64,000 nucleotides of DNA from Leucosporidium creatinivorum (taxonomy: Eukaryota > Basidiomycota > Microbotryomycetes > Leucosporidiales > Leucosporidiaceae), in NCBI GenBank assembly GCA_001600635.1, contig BCKL01000003.1:1067923-1131922 (forward strand), written 5' to 3'. Positions 35,403 through 47,429 of the stretch are shown piece after piece. Position 1 is the first letter of the stretch. Every line of letters starts with the position of its first letter. Below the pieces are notes generated by a model. It had not been told where the DNA came from and searched no databases. It saw nothing but the letters and a program-made list of their open reading frames with translations. The translations under genes and the position numbers were made by a program.

Positions 35403-37818
35403 ATGGCTCCTCGGTCGTGCTGGACCGCCCTCCCCCTTCTCCTCTCGCTCGACCCTCTCCCCGCCGTCATCGCATTGCCCAGCGCGCAACACATGCTGCT
35501 GGTGACCAGGCAGGCCGACACATTCTCTGATGGCTCCGGCTCAGCACCCTACAGGACGTCGCCTTCATTCCTCCTCTTCGCCCTCACTTCCCTCCTCGTC
35601 GGCGCGGTCCTGGTCCTCACAGGCAAAAAGCTACGACGCGTCACAACAGCATTCGGAGCAGGTTTGCTGCTCGAGCTACTAGTATGGATCACCATCGTCA
35701 ACACGAAGTCCGAGCACACTTTCGCCTCTTCTACGAGAACGAGCGATCTCATCCTCTGGGCCATCGTATCGACGAGCGGAATCGCAGGAGTAGCGGTCGG
35801 AGGCTACTTTTGGCGGGTCGGGATGGGAGCAATGTGCATCTGCGGTGGAATGAGCTTCGGCTTCACCATAGCCATGATGGCGAAGAACGACTTGCCTGTC
35901 GTTGCTCGGTGAGTTCGGCGTTGAGAGTTCGAGGTCGTCACTCGGAAGCTGACAGGGTGATGCAGGTGGATCATCATCGGCGTACTCAGTCTTGTCGGAT
36001 TAGTCGTGTTCCCCTACACGCAGAAGCACGTCGGCATGGTGGGTTGCCTGCCCCTCATCGACCGCTGCTCAAGCTGATCCCAATTGCGCCTCGCAGGCAA
36101 TCGCTACCTCCTTGACGGGATCCTTCTTGTTCTTTCTCGGTATCGACCTGCTCGTCAACCAAGTGTCTGGAATGTCGTTGGGACTGGTGAGGCTCCGAGA
36201 AGCCCAGACAGCAACGCGCCGAGGCTTCGAGCTGACCATCCCCTTTCGCAGCGCTACATGCTGGATGGCAATGACCACCGTTCGCCTCAGTTGCTTTTGA
36301 GCTACGATCCTCCTGTCGCGACTCGAGTGCTGCTCGCGGTCAGCTGGTGTGTAGCGTGAGTTTCTCGGGTCTCTCGGCTTGCTGCTTCGGCGCTCATGCT
36401 CCCTCGCTACGTGCCCTCACAGAGTGATGACCAGTGCATTCCAAACCCTACTCTACCGCCACCCTTTCATTCCTACCCGCTCTCAACATGATCGTCTCGC
36501 CTCGTCCAAGTCGGAACGCGACATCGCCGACCCTTTCTCTCCACCCGCCACACCTCCGGGTCTCGCTCCCGAGGCCGACCCAGCGGAGAGTTTGAAGACG
36601 CGGATGAACAGGAGGTACAAGGAGCGAGTGGCGCAGGGCGAGAAGGAGCTTGCAGAGGCGCACTTTAGCGAGGGCAGTGAGGTCTCGGCGGAGGCGTTGA
36701 GCGCCCATCTGAAAGAGCTGAGCGGCATGTCAGTGAGTGGTGTGTCTTCCGGCTCGTCTTGAGAAGTCAAACTGACTTGCCTCATCTCGCAGTCCCCCGA
36801 TGACCCTCCGACTCGCCCCAACTCCGTCGTCTCGACCGAATTCGCCAACCAGCTTCGATCTCGCCCACCCACCTTCTTCAACGAGCCTCTCGCATCAGCT
36901 CAGCCAACACCAGTCTCTCCATCTATGGGCACACCCACCGACCCTTCCACCTTCGTCAGCAAAGTCGTCCCTGTCGACGGCATCGGAGCTGCTGCTCCAC
37001 CTGCGGACGCGCAAGGCGAGCCTACTTCGGCGCTGTCGCCAGTCACCGCTCCCCTCGTCAAGCGCGACTCGGGAGCTAGCTCCAAAAGCTCTAGCAGGGA
37101 GAGCCGTATGAGCTGGCGCAAGCCTCCGCCTCCCCTTCCGACCGTCCGGGTCGCTTCTTCCTCCCCTCTATCGACCGAGCACGACCTTCCCATCGCCCGA
37201 CAGAACCCCTATACCCACGGCGTCCACACCGAAACCGATAGGATCGCTCAAGGCCTTACGGCAGGACAGAGTACCGGTCGTGACTACTCCATCGCCCTCA
37301 CCGGTCCCTCGACGCCCGGATCCTCGGGCGAGATCTCGACCCTCATCAAGTCGGACTTTGGCCTTCCTCCACCGCCGCGGGACGAGGATACGACATCCAC
37401 ATCGTTTCCCACTGGTCCGAGGCTCAGCATGGACTCCTCCGTCGCCGACAGGACGCTCACTCATCGCCAGACGGAGGAGCTCGTCCCCCTCGCCGTCTCG
37501 CCGCCCGCATCCCACGAAGCAAGGAGGCGGTCGATGGCCGCAGAGGTGGGAGAGCGGAGTAGGACAAAATCGGACGCCTTCCCACCGAGCTCGGGCGATG
37601 GCGAGAGCTTCAGGACGGCGGCTTCGGCGAGTGAGGCGGGGAGCATCCGGCGAGTTGAGATGGGCACGCCCGAGCTCGTCAGAGATGACGAGACGGTTAC
37701 TTCGCTACCGTCGCCGCAGACGGGAGGGAGTGGATCGGCGGCTGGGATGCATCGAGCGCTTGGCTTGGGTGGGAAAGGGTTTGAGGCGGAGGAGGGGCGC
37801 GAGGAGCTGAAGTTGTAG
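35403..37818 (+). CDS. Multi-pass membrane protein, TM7S3/TMEM198 (DUF4203) type
   Basis: The start at 35403 gives a signal-like N-terminus MAPRSCWTALPLLLSLDPL. Seven or so membrane segments follow: SFLLFALTSLLVGAVLVLTG, FGAGLLLELLVWITIV, DLILWAIVSTSGIAGVAVGG, FWRVGMGAMCICGGMSFGFT, WIIIGVLSLVGLVVFPY and LTGSFLFFLGIDLLVNQ, ending with VATRVLLAVSWCVAVMTSAF. The stretch FLGIDLLVNQVSGMSLGL followed by YMLDGNDHR fits this fungal family. The cytosolic half (after about 36450) is disordered and Ser/Pro-rich, with a helical patch (SLKTRMNRRYKERVAQGEKELAEA). Molecular role is unknown; animal TMEM198 is tied to Wnt signalling, which fungi lack. Confidence 0.75.
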
Positions 37819-38019
37819 AACGAGGAGTAGATCTCGGCTTGGCGCTTGATTTCTCTTATTCACCTATTGGTTAGCCCTCTTCACTCATGCCGACAGCTTT
37901 ACTATAATCGCAATTTGCACTCTCGTTAAGTATCCTCACGCCGAGAGAAGAGTGACCGAGAAAAGCTGTGTACTGGTGGCATCAAACAAGGGAGAAGGGG
38001 AGCTAAAACTGAACATGTA

Positions 38020-40947
38020 CTACGATACTGAGGACCCATCACTGCGCATACCTAAACCGACCAACTGCTGCTTCCCCTTCTCCTGCGCCTGCTCGCCCTC
38101 CTCAATCGCCTTCATGCGGCTGCTCCACCTCCTCTCCAGCTCCTCCCCACCTCGACCGATTTCTCCACTATCCAACGCAGTGACGAATGCCTGCATGGCG
38201 GGGAGGAAGGGTCGCAGACCCGCGAAGAGAACCTCGGCGGGCGAAGGTGAGGGGAGTACGGGCGGTTGTTGCTGCTGCTGGGGCTGAGCTTGGCGTTGAG
38301 GAGGGATCGGAGGAGAGGGGAGATGGGGAGAAAGTGCCGGCGAGATTGGCGAGATGGAAGGACCGAAGTGAGCTTGCGAAGGAGGAGCTGGGGCGTGCTC
38401 GGCGGTTCGAGGTCGCGAGGAGGAAGGAGGAGGGTGGCTGGAGGTGCAGGCAGGTTTGGACTGGTACTGCGTGTAGGTGGGCTGGGTCTGCGGACGAGCT
38501 TGGCTGTCGGACGCCCTCCTGACGTGTGACGCCTGGCCAGCGAAGGTGGATGCGGTCGGGAAGGTCGGCGAGGCGGCGAAGGTGGGCGATCCAGAGAGGG
38601 CAGGGGAGCCTCCCGAGACTGCTCGTCGTGGCTGTCGGGCGAGCTGGGCGTCGCGGTCCCTCTGCGCCTGTTGCTGCTGAAGAGCCAACTGCGTCGCCGA
38701 GGACTGACGGGTCTGCTCATTGACCATGTCGCCGACGGTGGGTACTCCTCGACCTGGGAGGGCCGCGGCTTGCGCGATCCGAGGGTCCGGCCGCTGTTGT
38801 CGCTGTTGCTGCTGTTGCTGAGTCCCGACGCCCAGCGCCTGCTGCTGCTGCTGAGCCGAGAGCGAGCGCCCCGCCAGCCTCTGCCTCATCTCCTCCTCCC
38901 ATGCCCTCTTCTTCGTCAAACGCTCAAGATGCCGCTCTGATACCCTCCGCCTCCTCTGCACCTCCTCCCATCCAGGATTATCGTTCCGCGCCTCCGCGAC
39001 CAGCGTCGTCGTAATCGCTTGAATCTCGCGCTCGTGCAGACCGATCTCGTTCCCCCAACTGGCGATGAAAGTCGACGTCCGCTCCGCGCCGTATTGTAGA
39101 GTCCAGAAAAGGAAGCACTCGGTCATGGCGAGAGGGATTTGGAGGGTGCCGATGGCGTAGCATTGCGCTTCGTCGATGGGCTCGGAGGGAGGGGCCGAGT
39201 TGGCGAAGGAGGGTTGCTCGGCAATGGCAGGGGAGCGAGGCTGAGTTCGGGCTGGAGCCTGAGGTTGAGGTTGAGGCGGATGAGCGGCTTGCGCCGAGGC
39301 CGGGCGAGGTTGAGCTGAGGGGGGCGGAGGTCGAGCCGAGGGTGGAGGGTGTTCGACTCGAACAGCGTTGACCGGCTCGAGCGTGGGAAGCTCCAGCGCA
39401 GGGCGAAGAGGCGAGTACTCCTCCGCATTTGTCGCCGAGCGCTGCCTCGCCCGCTGCTCGGCAACGACCGCAGCCTTCGAGTCGCGATACATTTCGCTCG
39501 CCGCTCGAGTGGCTGCGTCCCGGAGCGCAGCTTCTGACACCTTCGGCTGCTGACGTTCCTCGCGCGAGATGGTCCGTTGTCGGGGAGGGGCGGCTGGTAG
39601 GAGGACTGATGGGATGGGGGCGTGCGATGAGGGAAGGGAGCTGGCGGCAGGCTGAGGTGCAGGTGCGGCCGAAGAGACCGCGGAGTTGAGAGGTATGGGA
39701 GGTATGGGGGGGAGAGGAGGAGGAGGAGCTGGTGTTTCCGCTGCCGATAGCTGAAGCGCAGGCGCCGAGGAGGGAGGACCGGGAGGAAGAAGAGGCGGCG
39801 AGAGCGAAGGAGCGGTGGCCGTAGGCGGGATGAGGAAGGGCGAGGCGGAGAGCTGCGGCGAGAGTACGAATCCCTCGGTCCCATAGATGACTGGCTGCGA
39901 CGAGACTCGCTTTGCCTGGGCGAACTCGGCAGCCGTCGGCGAACCCCTCGCCAGAGGATTGGCGATCTTGGCTCGTACAGCAGGCGGGCGGATGACTCCC
40001 ACCGCTGGTGGGGCCGAGTCGCGTCGATTTGGGAGCGCCGGAGAGGCGAGAGGAGGTTGAGGGACCTGGAGAACGACTTTGAGACCGGAGGGCGCCGAGG
40101 GTCGAGACGGAAGGGGAGGGCGAGCTGGTGGAGCGGCGGAAGCCTGGGAAGCAGCGGCGTTGATGGAGGCGGGAAGTGGTGGTGTTTCAGGTTCCGGCGT
40201 ATCCTCCAAGGTCAAGTCGAGTATGATCTTGCCGTCTTTGGTGGTCGTCTGGCTGCCGCCGAGGGTGGGTACGAGAGGGAAGGTCGCTTGACCGCGACCG
40301 GCGTTCTTCCTCCTGATGTTGACGGCGCGTTCGACATACGTCTTGACAAGCTTCTCGTCGGGGTCAGGCGCGCGTCTATAACGAGCGAGTGCGAACTGAG
40401 TCAGCCAACGCTTCGCAAGAGTCGCCGATTTGCCTACTCACAGCTGATTCCACGCCTCGCCGAGCACGTCGGACAGGTCCTTTATCTCGCCCTTCATCCA
40501 CCCGAGCTCCTCGTTGGCCGTGTTGCGCCAATGCTCTTTCTCGCCGGGCCAGTCTTGCGGGGGCACCGCGGGCAGCCGAATCGCGTTGAGCCACCAGTTG
40601 AAGCGTCCTACAGCGTCGATTGGCGGCGAGGGAGCTACTGGTGGAGCTGATGGTACGGGAGCTGCTGCTGCTGCTGCAGGTGGAGGCGCCGAAGACGAGC
40701 TTGGAGGCGGTGCGGCGAGCGCGACTTGGGAGGATCTGCGCGACTGTTTGGGCTTCTTTGCTACACGAGGATCTGGCCGCGTGTCGGCCTCGTCGCCTGG
40801 TCGCTTGGGCGCGAAGACTTCGTTTCGGTCCAGATGAGCGCCGGGCGAGAAGTGAGGCGGGGGGAGAGCATGCTTCGAAGGCGAGAGGGAAGAGAGGGCT
40901 CGAGTGTCTTGTAGCGTGGTAGTGTTGGGCGGGGGAGGTAGAGACAT
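38020..40947 (-). CDS. Poly-Gln, Pro-rich protein with short conserved core, function unknown
   Basis: Two main exons, with the intron near 40375-40442. The start at 40947 gives MSLPPPPNTTTLQDTRAL, then a basic patch FAPKRPGDEADTRPDPRVAKKPKQSRR that could be a nuclear signal. Two regions look folded: FNWWLNAIRLPAVPPQDWPGEKEHW with ELGWMKGEIKDLSDVLGEAWNQL, and, in exon 2, CYAIGTLQIPLAMTECFLFW and ASWGNEIGLHEREIQAITTTL followed by a charged helix. Elsewhere the protein is Pro, Ala and Gln rich with runs such as QQQQQRQQ (about 38260-38280 and 38790-38860). The composition resembles transcription cofactors, but no family is recognised. Confidence 0.65.
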
Positions 40948-41213
40948 TGGTCCTGCCTCTACGCCCTATCGGGCGCAAATCGAAAGCTGTAAGTCGATAG
41001 TCGAAGACGAGTTGGTGGAAGCGAAGGAGGATCGGCGAGCGGCGAAGTGGGTCGGGGCTTTCACTCCCGCCACGACTTGCTCGAACACTCGACTACAGCT
41101 CTACAACTTTCCGAGGATCTCCTACAGCCTGACTACCCGCCCCTGCTCGCCTACAGCTTATTGCACCTTCCATCAGACCAAACTCTCCGCCGCTCTCCTT
41201 GTCTCGCTCCAAA

Positions 41214-42951
41214 ATGGCTCCCCGGCCCTACCTTGTGATTGTTCATGGTGCATCGGGATTTACAGGACAGCTTGTTGCCAAGTACCTCTCTACTATCGAT
41301 GCGGTGGAGAATCGCTGGGCTGTAGCCGGGCGCAACAAGGCAAAGGTCGAGGAGAGGATGAGAGAGGTGGGGGTGACGGCGCCTGTCATCGTAGCAGACG
41401 CCAGCGACCACGAGAGCTTGGTCCGAATGTGCAAGCAAACTAAGCTGGTCATCTCCCTCGTCGGTAGGTCGCTGCAGGCCTTTCGGAACCCGTTTCGGCA
41501 GGCGCTGACGTCTCTCGGTCTTTCCTAGGTCCCTACACCACCTACGGAGAACCTCTGGTCGCCGCCGCCGCCGAGTGTGGTACGCACTATGTTGATCTCA
41601 CTGTACGACCTTCTGCTACGCTACAAGCGCACCGTCACTGACCTCGGCTTCGGCTTTCGCAGGGAGAGGCTCCCTTCGTCGCTCACATGGTTCGCAAGTA
41701 CGCCCGCACCGCCATCAGCACCAACGCCCTCATCATCCACGCTTGTTGGTCTAAGGCTTTATGACCTACCTCGACTACCGCTAACCCTCACTCACCCCGC
41801 AGGCGGCTACGACTCGGTCCCTTCGGATCTTACCACCTTTCTCGCCGTACAGCGCCTCAAGGCTCTCATGGGAGAGAAAGGCAAGGTCGGAGCCGTTCGG
41901 TCTGCGTTCTCGTTCAAGGGTGGGGCGTCGGGAGGGACCGTCTCGACCGCTCTGACCATGATGGACGGGAGCGCCGAGGACAGGCAAATCGGCATGAATC
42001 CTTATGCTCTCAGCCCTAGTGAGCCATTGATCAGCTCAGTAGATCGAGTGGTCTTTAAGCTGACCTCGCGCGCTTACTCTTTAGTCGCCGGCTCCTACAA
42101 GCCTCTGCCGACCGTCGTCACCTCCTCGACCTTCGCCGGCAAGAAGACATGGGGAGCGTTCTGGGTGATGGTAAGTCTGTCGTTGTACGGGCACGTAAAT
42201 GTAAGAGCTGCTGTACTGTCCCACTAACATTCTCAACGTCGTCTTCGCACTTCGCAGGGCCCCTACAACTCGCAGATCGTTCGCCGAAGCTGGGGCATCC
42301 TCGAGACTGCGGATCCTTCGTCGCAGGTGCTATCGTACGGCAAAGACTTCAACTACAGCGAGTTCATGGCGATGAAGGGTCCCATTTCCGCTTTCTTTAC
42401 GTCGATTAGCCTGCTGCTCGGCTTCACGATTCTCGGTGAGCCACCTCGCCAACCTTTCTGGCTTCTCGAGACAGCGCTGACTCATCTCGTGACACCTCTC
42501 TACAGCCCTCTTCTCGCCTGTTCGCTGGGCTCTTCGCAAGTGGGGCCCTCAACCGGGAACTGGTCCATCCAAGGCGATGCAGGAGAAGGGATGGTTCAAA
42601 GTGGTCAGCACGGCGAAGTCATTGGATGAAAAGTTTGAGACTCAGATGATCATGAAGGGGAAGGGAGATCCTGTATGTCCTCGTCCAGCTCCTCCAGGCG
42701 CCAAACGGGCGGCGTCGGTGCTCGGCGATGAAGCTGACCGCTTCCCTCCTCTACAGGGCTATGCTGCGACCGCCAAGATGATCTCGGAATGTGCGCTCGC
42801 CATCGTCCTTGACTACGACCGTCTCCCGCCCCTCGCCAAGCAAGGAGGACCTCTCACGCCCGCGACGGCCTTGGGAACTGTGCTCGTCGAGCGGCTGGAG
42901 GCCACGGGATCCTTCTCGTTCAGTGCTGGAGAGGGAAAGAAGATTGAGTAA
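41214..42951 (+). CDS. Saccharopine dehydrogenase-like oxidoreductase (SCCPDH type)
   Basis: NAD(P)-dependent oxidoreductase family found on lipid droplets and mitochondria in animals and fungi; the reaction is not established. The N-terminal Rossmann site reads VIVHGASGFTGQLVAKYL. Next are WAVAGRNKAKVEERM, LVISLVGPYTTYGEPLVAAAAECGTHYVDLTGE and ACGYDSVPSDLTTFL, all in family order. Later come FKGGASGGTVSTALTMM, NPYALSP and a hydrophobic segment ISAFFTSISLLLGFTILALL, the membrane anchor usual in this family. Near the end: GYAATAKMISECALAIV and GGPLTPATALGTVLVERL. It ends GEGKKIE. About seven short introns. Fragments of its N-terminal exon recur at 47295-47429 and 49527-49735. Confidence 0.92.
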
Positions 42952-43236
42952 ATAGCTCTGAGGCTGCAAGTCTGTCAATTCTGTTGGGCAATGGTCGAGA
43001 GACGAGGGCAAGGGAAAGGGAGGCTCGGCGCCGAGAGTCGCGAAGGCTCAGTCTTCACGCGTCTGTAGCTCTGCAGAGCTACTCGAGGCGCTAGCCCGTA
43101 GCCAGCGAGCAACGAGGACACGTTTCAGCCTCCATCCAGTCTGCGACCGAACGGCAACATCCTCGCGCCTCAGCCTCCGCTCGGGCTTGCCTCTCGCCAC
43201 AACTTGCTCGTCGCCAGCCAGCTCGCTTCCGCCTCG

Positions 43237-46200
43237 ATGTCCCGGATGTCTGCTTCCTCTGAGCGGGCGCCTTTGATAGGCAGCGGAAAGCCTGATATGG
43301 GGAGCTACACGCCAGCTCACCCAGACCTAGCATCAGTGAGCTCGACCTTCACCACGCACTTCTCGCGCGCGCGCTGACGGGCCGGACGTTTCGCCTGCAG
43401 CTGGACGTCTACTCGGCTGTGCATCGCGTGTATCGAGATATCAGGCAATGGGTGGATGTACCTCTATCCGACGAGCAGATGAGGAGGTGAGCTTGCTGCT
43501 GCTTTAGCTCGTCTCCGCGCTCTTGAGCTGACATCGCACCTCCCCTCAGCCCCGAGATCCAATTCGCCATCATCCAGCCTTTGGAGGCTTCTTTCGCCGA
43601 GCTCAACGACCCCTCCATTGTCTACGTCCTCCTCCTCGTCCGCCTTCAATTCCTCCGCGAGCGCGATAGCACCCTTGCCTCGTCCTCGCTCAACGAGACT
43701 CGGGCCCACCTGTGCGAGTTGCTCGCCATCAAGCTCTTGAGGCATCAGGCCACGATTGAGAAGGGAGGGAATGCGGGGCTGTTGGCGATGGCGAGGGCGT
43801 TAGTCGGTGGCCTTCACGCCTTCCAGGGAGCCAAGGAGGATGTGTTGGAGCGGATCAGGCAGAGCGAGGGGTATGCCAGTCGAGTCATCGCTGAAGGAGC
43901 GGGCAAGACGAATGCGCTCGAGCTGGCTATCCTGGGGAGGGCGAGGCTGTTCATCAAGAGTCAGGTATGTCGGAGCGCGAAGAGATCGCCGAGGTAGACG
44001 AGCTGACCATTTCTGCGTGCGTACAGGCTACTCAACGCGTCATCACTGCCATCTGGGAAGGAAAGATCGTCTACTCGTCATCTTCGTTCATCAACATCTT
44101 GCCAGGCGGGTCGCTTTTAACTCAGCTCGGCGCCTAAAACGCTCAACTGACCCTTTCCGGCCCCAGCAGACCGCTGGAAGATTCAACAAATCAACATCTA
44201 CAGCGTCAAGGATGCTCCCATCCTGGATCATTACCGACTGTAAGCCTCTCGTCGCCATCGAGGCCTTCGCCGAGCTGACCTCGCCCCCGCTACCCAGCCG
44301 AGTTCGTAAGCCGGCCGTCAACGATCAACGATCCTAGCATTTCGACTGACCATCCTCGCGCACAGCCAAGTACCGCTCGATGATAGACACGGGCTCCTTC
44401 CTCGTCCTCTTTGTCTCCTTCATCGCCGTCATCGTTCGTCAAGCCTGCTCTCTCCCTCACGCCTCCCGCTGACTCCTGCTCTACCCAGGTCGACCACCAC
44501 AAGCGAGACGAGAACCTCCCCGTCGCGGCTCTCTCTTTACACGAGAAGTGGTTCTTCTTCTACGGCCTCGGCTACTCCCTCGACAAGCTCGCCTCCGTCA
44601 CCGAGCATGGATGGAGCGTCTACGCCAGCGGTCTGACGAACGGGCTGGACTTGATGACGGTGCCCATCATCGCCCTTAGCTTCATGTTCAGGATCCACAG
44701 CGTTTGGTCGGATCAGGAGTGGGCGAGTGAGCAGGCCTTTGCGATCCTCTCGTGTGCCGCTTGCTTGTTGTTCCCAAGGTGAGCGCTCTCTCTTCTCTGC
44801 GCTGCCCCGAGTCGATGCTAAGCTTTCGTCTCCATCCAGGCTCGCCTTCGCCGCCGTCTCCAACAACGTCCTCATCTTGAGCCTCCGCGCCATGCTCGCA
44901 GACTTCTTCTACCTCATGGTCAGTCGTGCTGCTCAGCTCACTCTTCCTGCCTTGACTGACTCTATCTCTCTGCAGGCTATCGCGGTCTTCTGGTGCGGTC
45001 TCTTGGCTCTCGCGTCTCGGCGCTGCTCGCTGACCTCTGCCCTTCGCCAACAGCTTCCTCGGCTTCGTCTTCGCCCTCAACCATCTCTGCGATGGCGCCT
45101 ACTCGATCCCTCGCATCTCGGAATGGCTCATCTTCATCTGGTTCGGCCTCGACGGAACGGGACTTGAAAAGTCGCCGAAGTTCCACCCTTTCCTCGGCCC
45201 GGGCTTGATCACCGTCTACGCTGCGCTGTCCAACACGCTCCTCGTCTCGCTCTTGGTCTCCATCTTGTCGACGACCTACAGTCAGATCGCTGCTGATGCT
45301 GTGAGTCGGCCGTCATGAGCTCGGCGAGTCGCGCTGATCGCTCTCGTACTCGCAGGCCGCCGAGGACATGTTCCGCAAGGCCGTATTGACGTTCGAGGGC
45401 GTGAAGTCGGACTCTCTCTTTGACTGTGTGTGGCTTCCCCCTCCTGTGTCCAGGCTCGACCGCTGACCTTTGGCTTTCGCCCGCAGACTTCCCACCGCTC
45501 AACCTGCTCGCCCTATGCATCATGTGGCCCATCTCACTCGTCACGAGTCCTCGCTGGTTCCACAAGATCAGTGAGTCATCTCCTGCTTCCAGCGTACCTC
45601 TCGACATGAGCTGACCCGGACATCTAACAGACGTTGCCACCTGCCGTCTCCTCTCCATGCCCATCCTCCTCCTCATCGCCCTCTATGAACGTCAATCGAG
45701 TCCCAACTCGCCGATCCGCGCTTGGTTCTCCGACTTGCGTGTCAGAATGACTCAAGCGCTGCCTTCTCGCTGGACTCAGAAGCTCTCCCTCCTGGAAGGT
45801 AGGCTTCGATCCCTGCCAAGAGCGTCGGGTCCCTTCTAACTCAGTTTGGTCGTACAGGCGCGCATTGGGAGTGCGAAGCGGTGTTCGAGTACACTCCTTC
45901 CGGCGACGAGAAGGAGGATTCGGACGAGGAGAACGAGCCACTCTCGGAGGACGAGGTCGAGGACGCCATCGACCCCGAAGCTCAGCGGCGCAACAATTGT
46001 GGTCGCGCCTCCAGGATTCTGGCCGCTCCCACACGCAACATCAGCGGAGCCAGCACTCCCATTCCCGCTTCTCTCGCCGCTCCTTCGGGCGCGACCCACC
46101 CCTCGGGCTCCCCTACACCTTCGCTCCCGCCTACCAGGCCGACTTCGCCTCCCACCGCTACGGCCGGACCTTCGAAGCCTACTCCCATCTCCCCCTCGCC

Positions 46201-46735
46201 TTCGAAGCAGGTCGTCCGTTTCGACAACACCCCTCCCTCCCCTCGACCGAAACCTCGGTCCTCGCATCATCAGCACCACGAACGCATGCCCTCGAACGCT
46301 TCTTCGGGAGACTATGGCACCCTCTCTCGTACTCGCTCGCCTGAGCGCCTCAACGTAGACGACTCGGCGCTCTCGACCTCGCCTCATCCTCCAGCTCCCT
46401 CGGCGCCAGCGAGATTCGAGTCGCCCCTCGCCAAGCTGTACCAGTTCCACGAAGCAGACGGAAGCGGCTCGAGTCTTCCCAGTGCTGGAGGTGTGGGAGG
46501 CTTGAAGAGGCGATTGAGTCTCGGGCAGCAGGCGAGGGCGCAGACCATGTCGGCGGCTGGAACGAGTGGGCACTGGGGCGCTGGAGGAGCTGGAGCTGCT
46601 GCTGGTGCAGGCGGAGAGCACATGAAGGAGCTAATGAGCATGGTTGCCGATCTTCAGAGAAGTCTGAGGAGGATGGAGAAAAGGTTGGAGGAGAAGGAGG
46701 GGAAGGGGAAGGAGGCCGAGGGAGACGAGGAGTAG
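43237..46735 (+). CDS. YVC1: Vacuolar TRP-type cation channel, Yvc1 family
   Basis: Ca2+-permeable channel of the fungal vacuole. The start at 43237 gives MSRMSASSERAPLIG; an intron follows after LAS. The cytosolic N-terminal domain runs through LDVYSAVHRVYRDIRQWVDV to ATQRVITAIWEGKIVYSS. INIYSVKDAPILDHYR leads into the membrane region through an 8-nt exon (44298-44305). Membrane segments: FLVLFVSFIAVIV, WFFFYGLGYSLDKLASV, LMTVPIIALSFMF, AFAILSCAACLLF and ALSNTLLVSLLVSILSTT. The pore helix and filter are in EWLIFIWFGLDGTGLE. The C-terminal tail has a strong acidic cluster (DEKEDSDEENEPLSEDEVED), as in Yvc1, and a predicted coiled coil near the end (MVADLQRSLRRMEKRLEEKE). One intron (44106-44169) appears to be GC-AG. 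Confidence 0.88.
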
Positions 46736-46978
46736 AAGGGGTTGCTTGTAGTGCTGTCGCTTTCTATCGCTACTTTACGTTGTCCCTTGTCACACCAGAA
46801 TGCATTTATCGTTTTGCAACAGCTCCAGGCCGCGGCGCGAGCGACAGCTCGACTTGGGTCCTGCTTCTCGTCTTCGCCGAGCACTTCAGCTGACCTTGCA
46901 CCCCCTTCCACTTCCCACTCTACCCCATCTCTTGTCCATCCTCTACCACCCCCATCTACCTACCCGCCCAACCTACAG

Positions 46979-47069
46979 CTTGCCTTCGGTGAGGTCAAGT
47001 CCGAGGACAAGGCCGAGCTCGCCAAGCTCGTTTCGGCCATCAAGGTCAACTACGAGGAGAAGTTCGCCG
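46979..47069 (+). pseudogene. Truncated copy of eL8 (RPL8) exon, runs into assembly gap
   Basis: These 91 nt are identical to part of the intact eL8 gene at 50166-50076 on the other strand ([20 protein letters not shown]...). About 100 nt before it resemble the matching eL8 intron but are clearly diverged. No earlier eL8 exon lies upstream, because the Yvc1 gene ends at 46735. The copy is therefore a fragment, although what lies within the gap is unknown. Confidence 0.75.
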
Positions 47070-47294
47070 NNNNNNNNNNNNNNNNNNNNNNNNNNNNNNN
47101 NNNNNNNNNNNNNNNNNNNNNNNNNNNNNNNNNNNNNNNNNNNNNNNNNNNNNNNNNNNNNNNNNNNNNNNNNNNNNNNNNNNNNNNNNNNNNNNNNNNN
47201 NNNNNNNNNNNNNNNNNNNNNNNNNNNNNNNNNNNNNNNNNNNNNNNNNNNNNNNNNNNNNNNNNNNNNNNNNNNNNNNNNNNNNNNNNNNNNN
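47070..47294. other. Assembly gap (N)
   Basis: A run of 225 N between the eL8 fragment and the oxidoreductase fragment. The gap lies inside a duplicated segment, which probably caused it. Confidence 0.98.
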
Positions 47295-47429
47295 CTCTCT
47301 ATTGTCGATGCAGTGGTCGGATTTCTCTGCTGTAGCCGGGCGCAGCAAGGCAAAGGTCGAGCCCGAGAGGATGATTCGGAGAAGGAGGTTGGAGCGACTG
47401 ACGGCGCGCATCGTCGTAGCAGGTGCTCG
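47295..47429 (+). pseudogene. Relic of the SCCPDH-like oxidoreductase N-terminal exon, copy 1
   Basis: About 135 nt resemble 41288-41410 of the intact gene (shared blocks include GCTGTAGCCGGGCGCA and AAGGCAAAGGTCGAG) but contain small insertions and changes that destroy the reading frame. It matches the relic at 49527-49669 with two differences plus one N. Confidence 0.75.
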
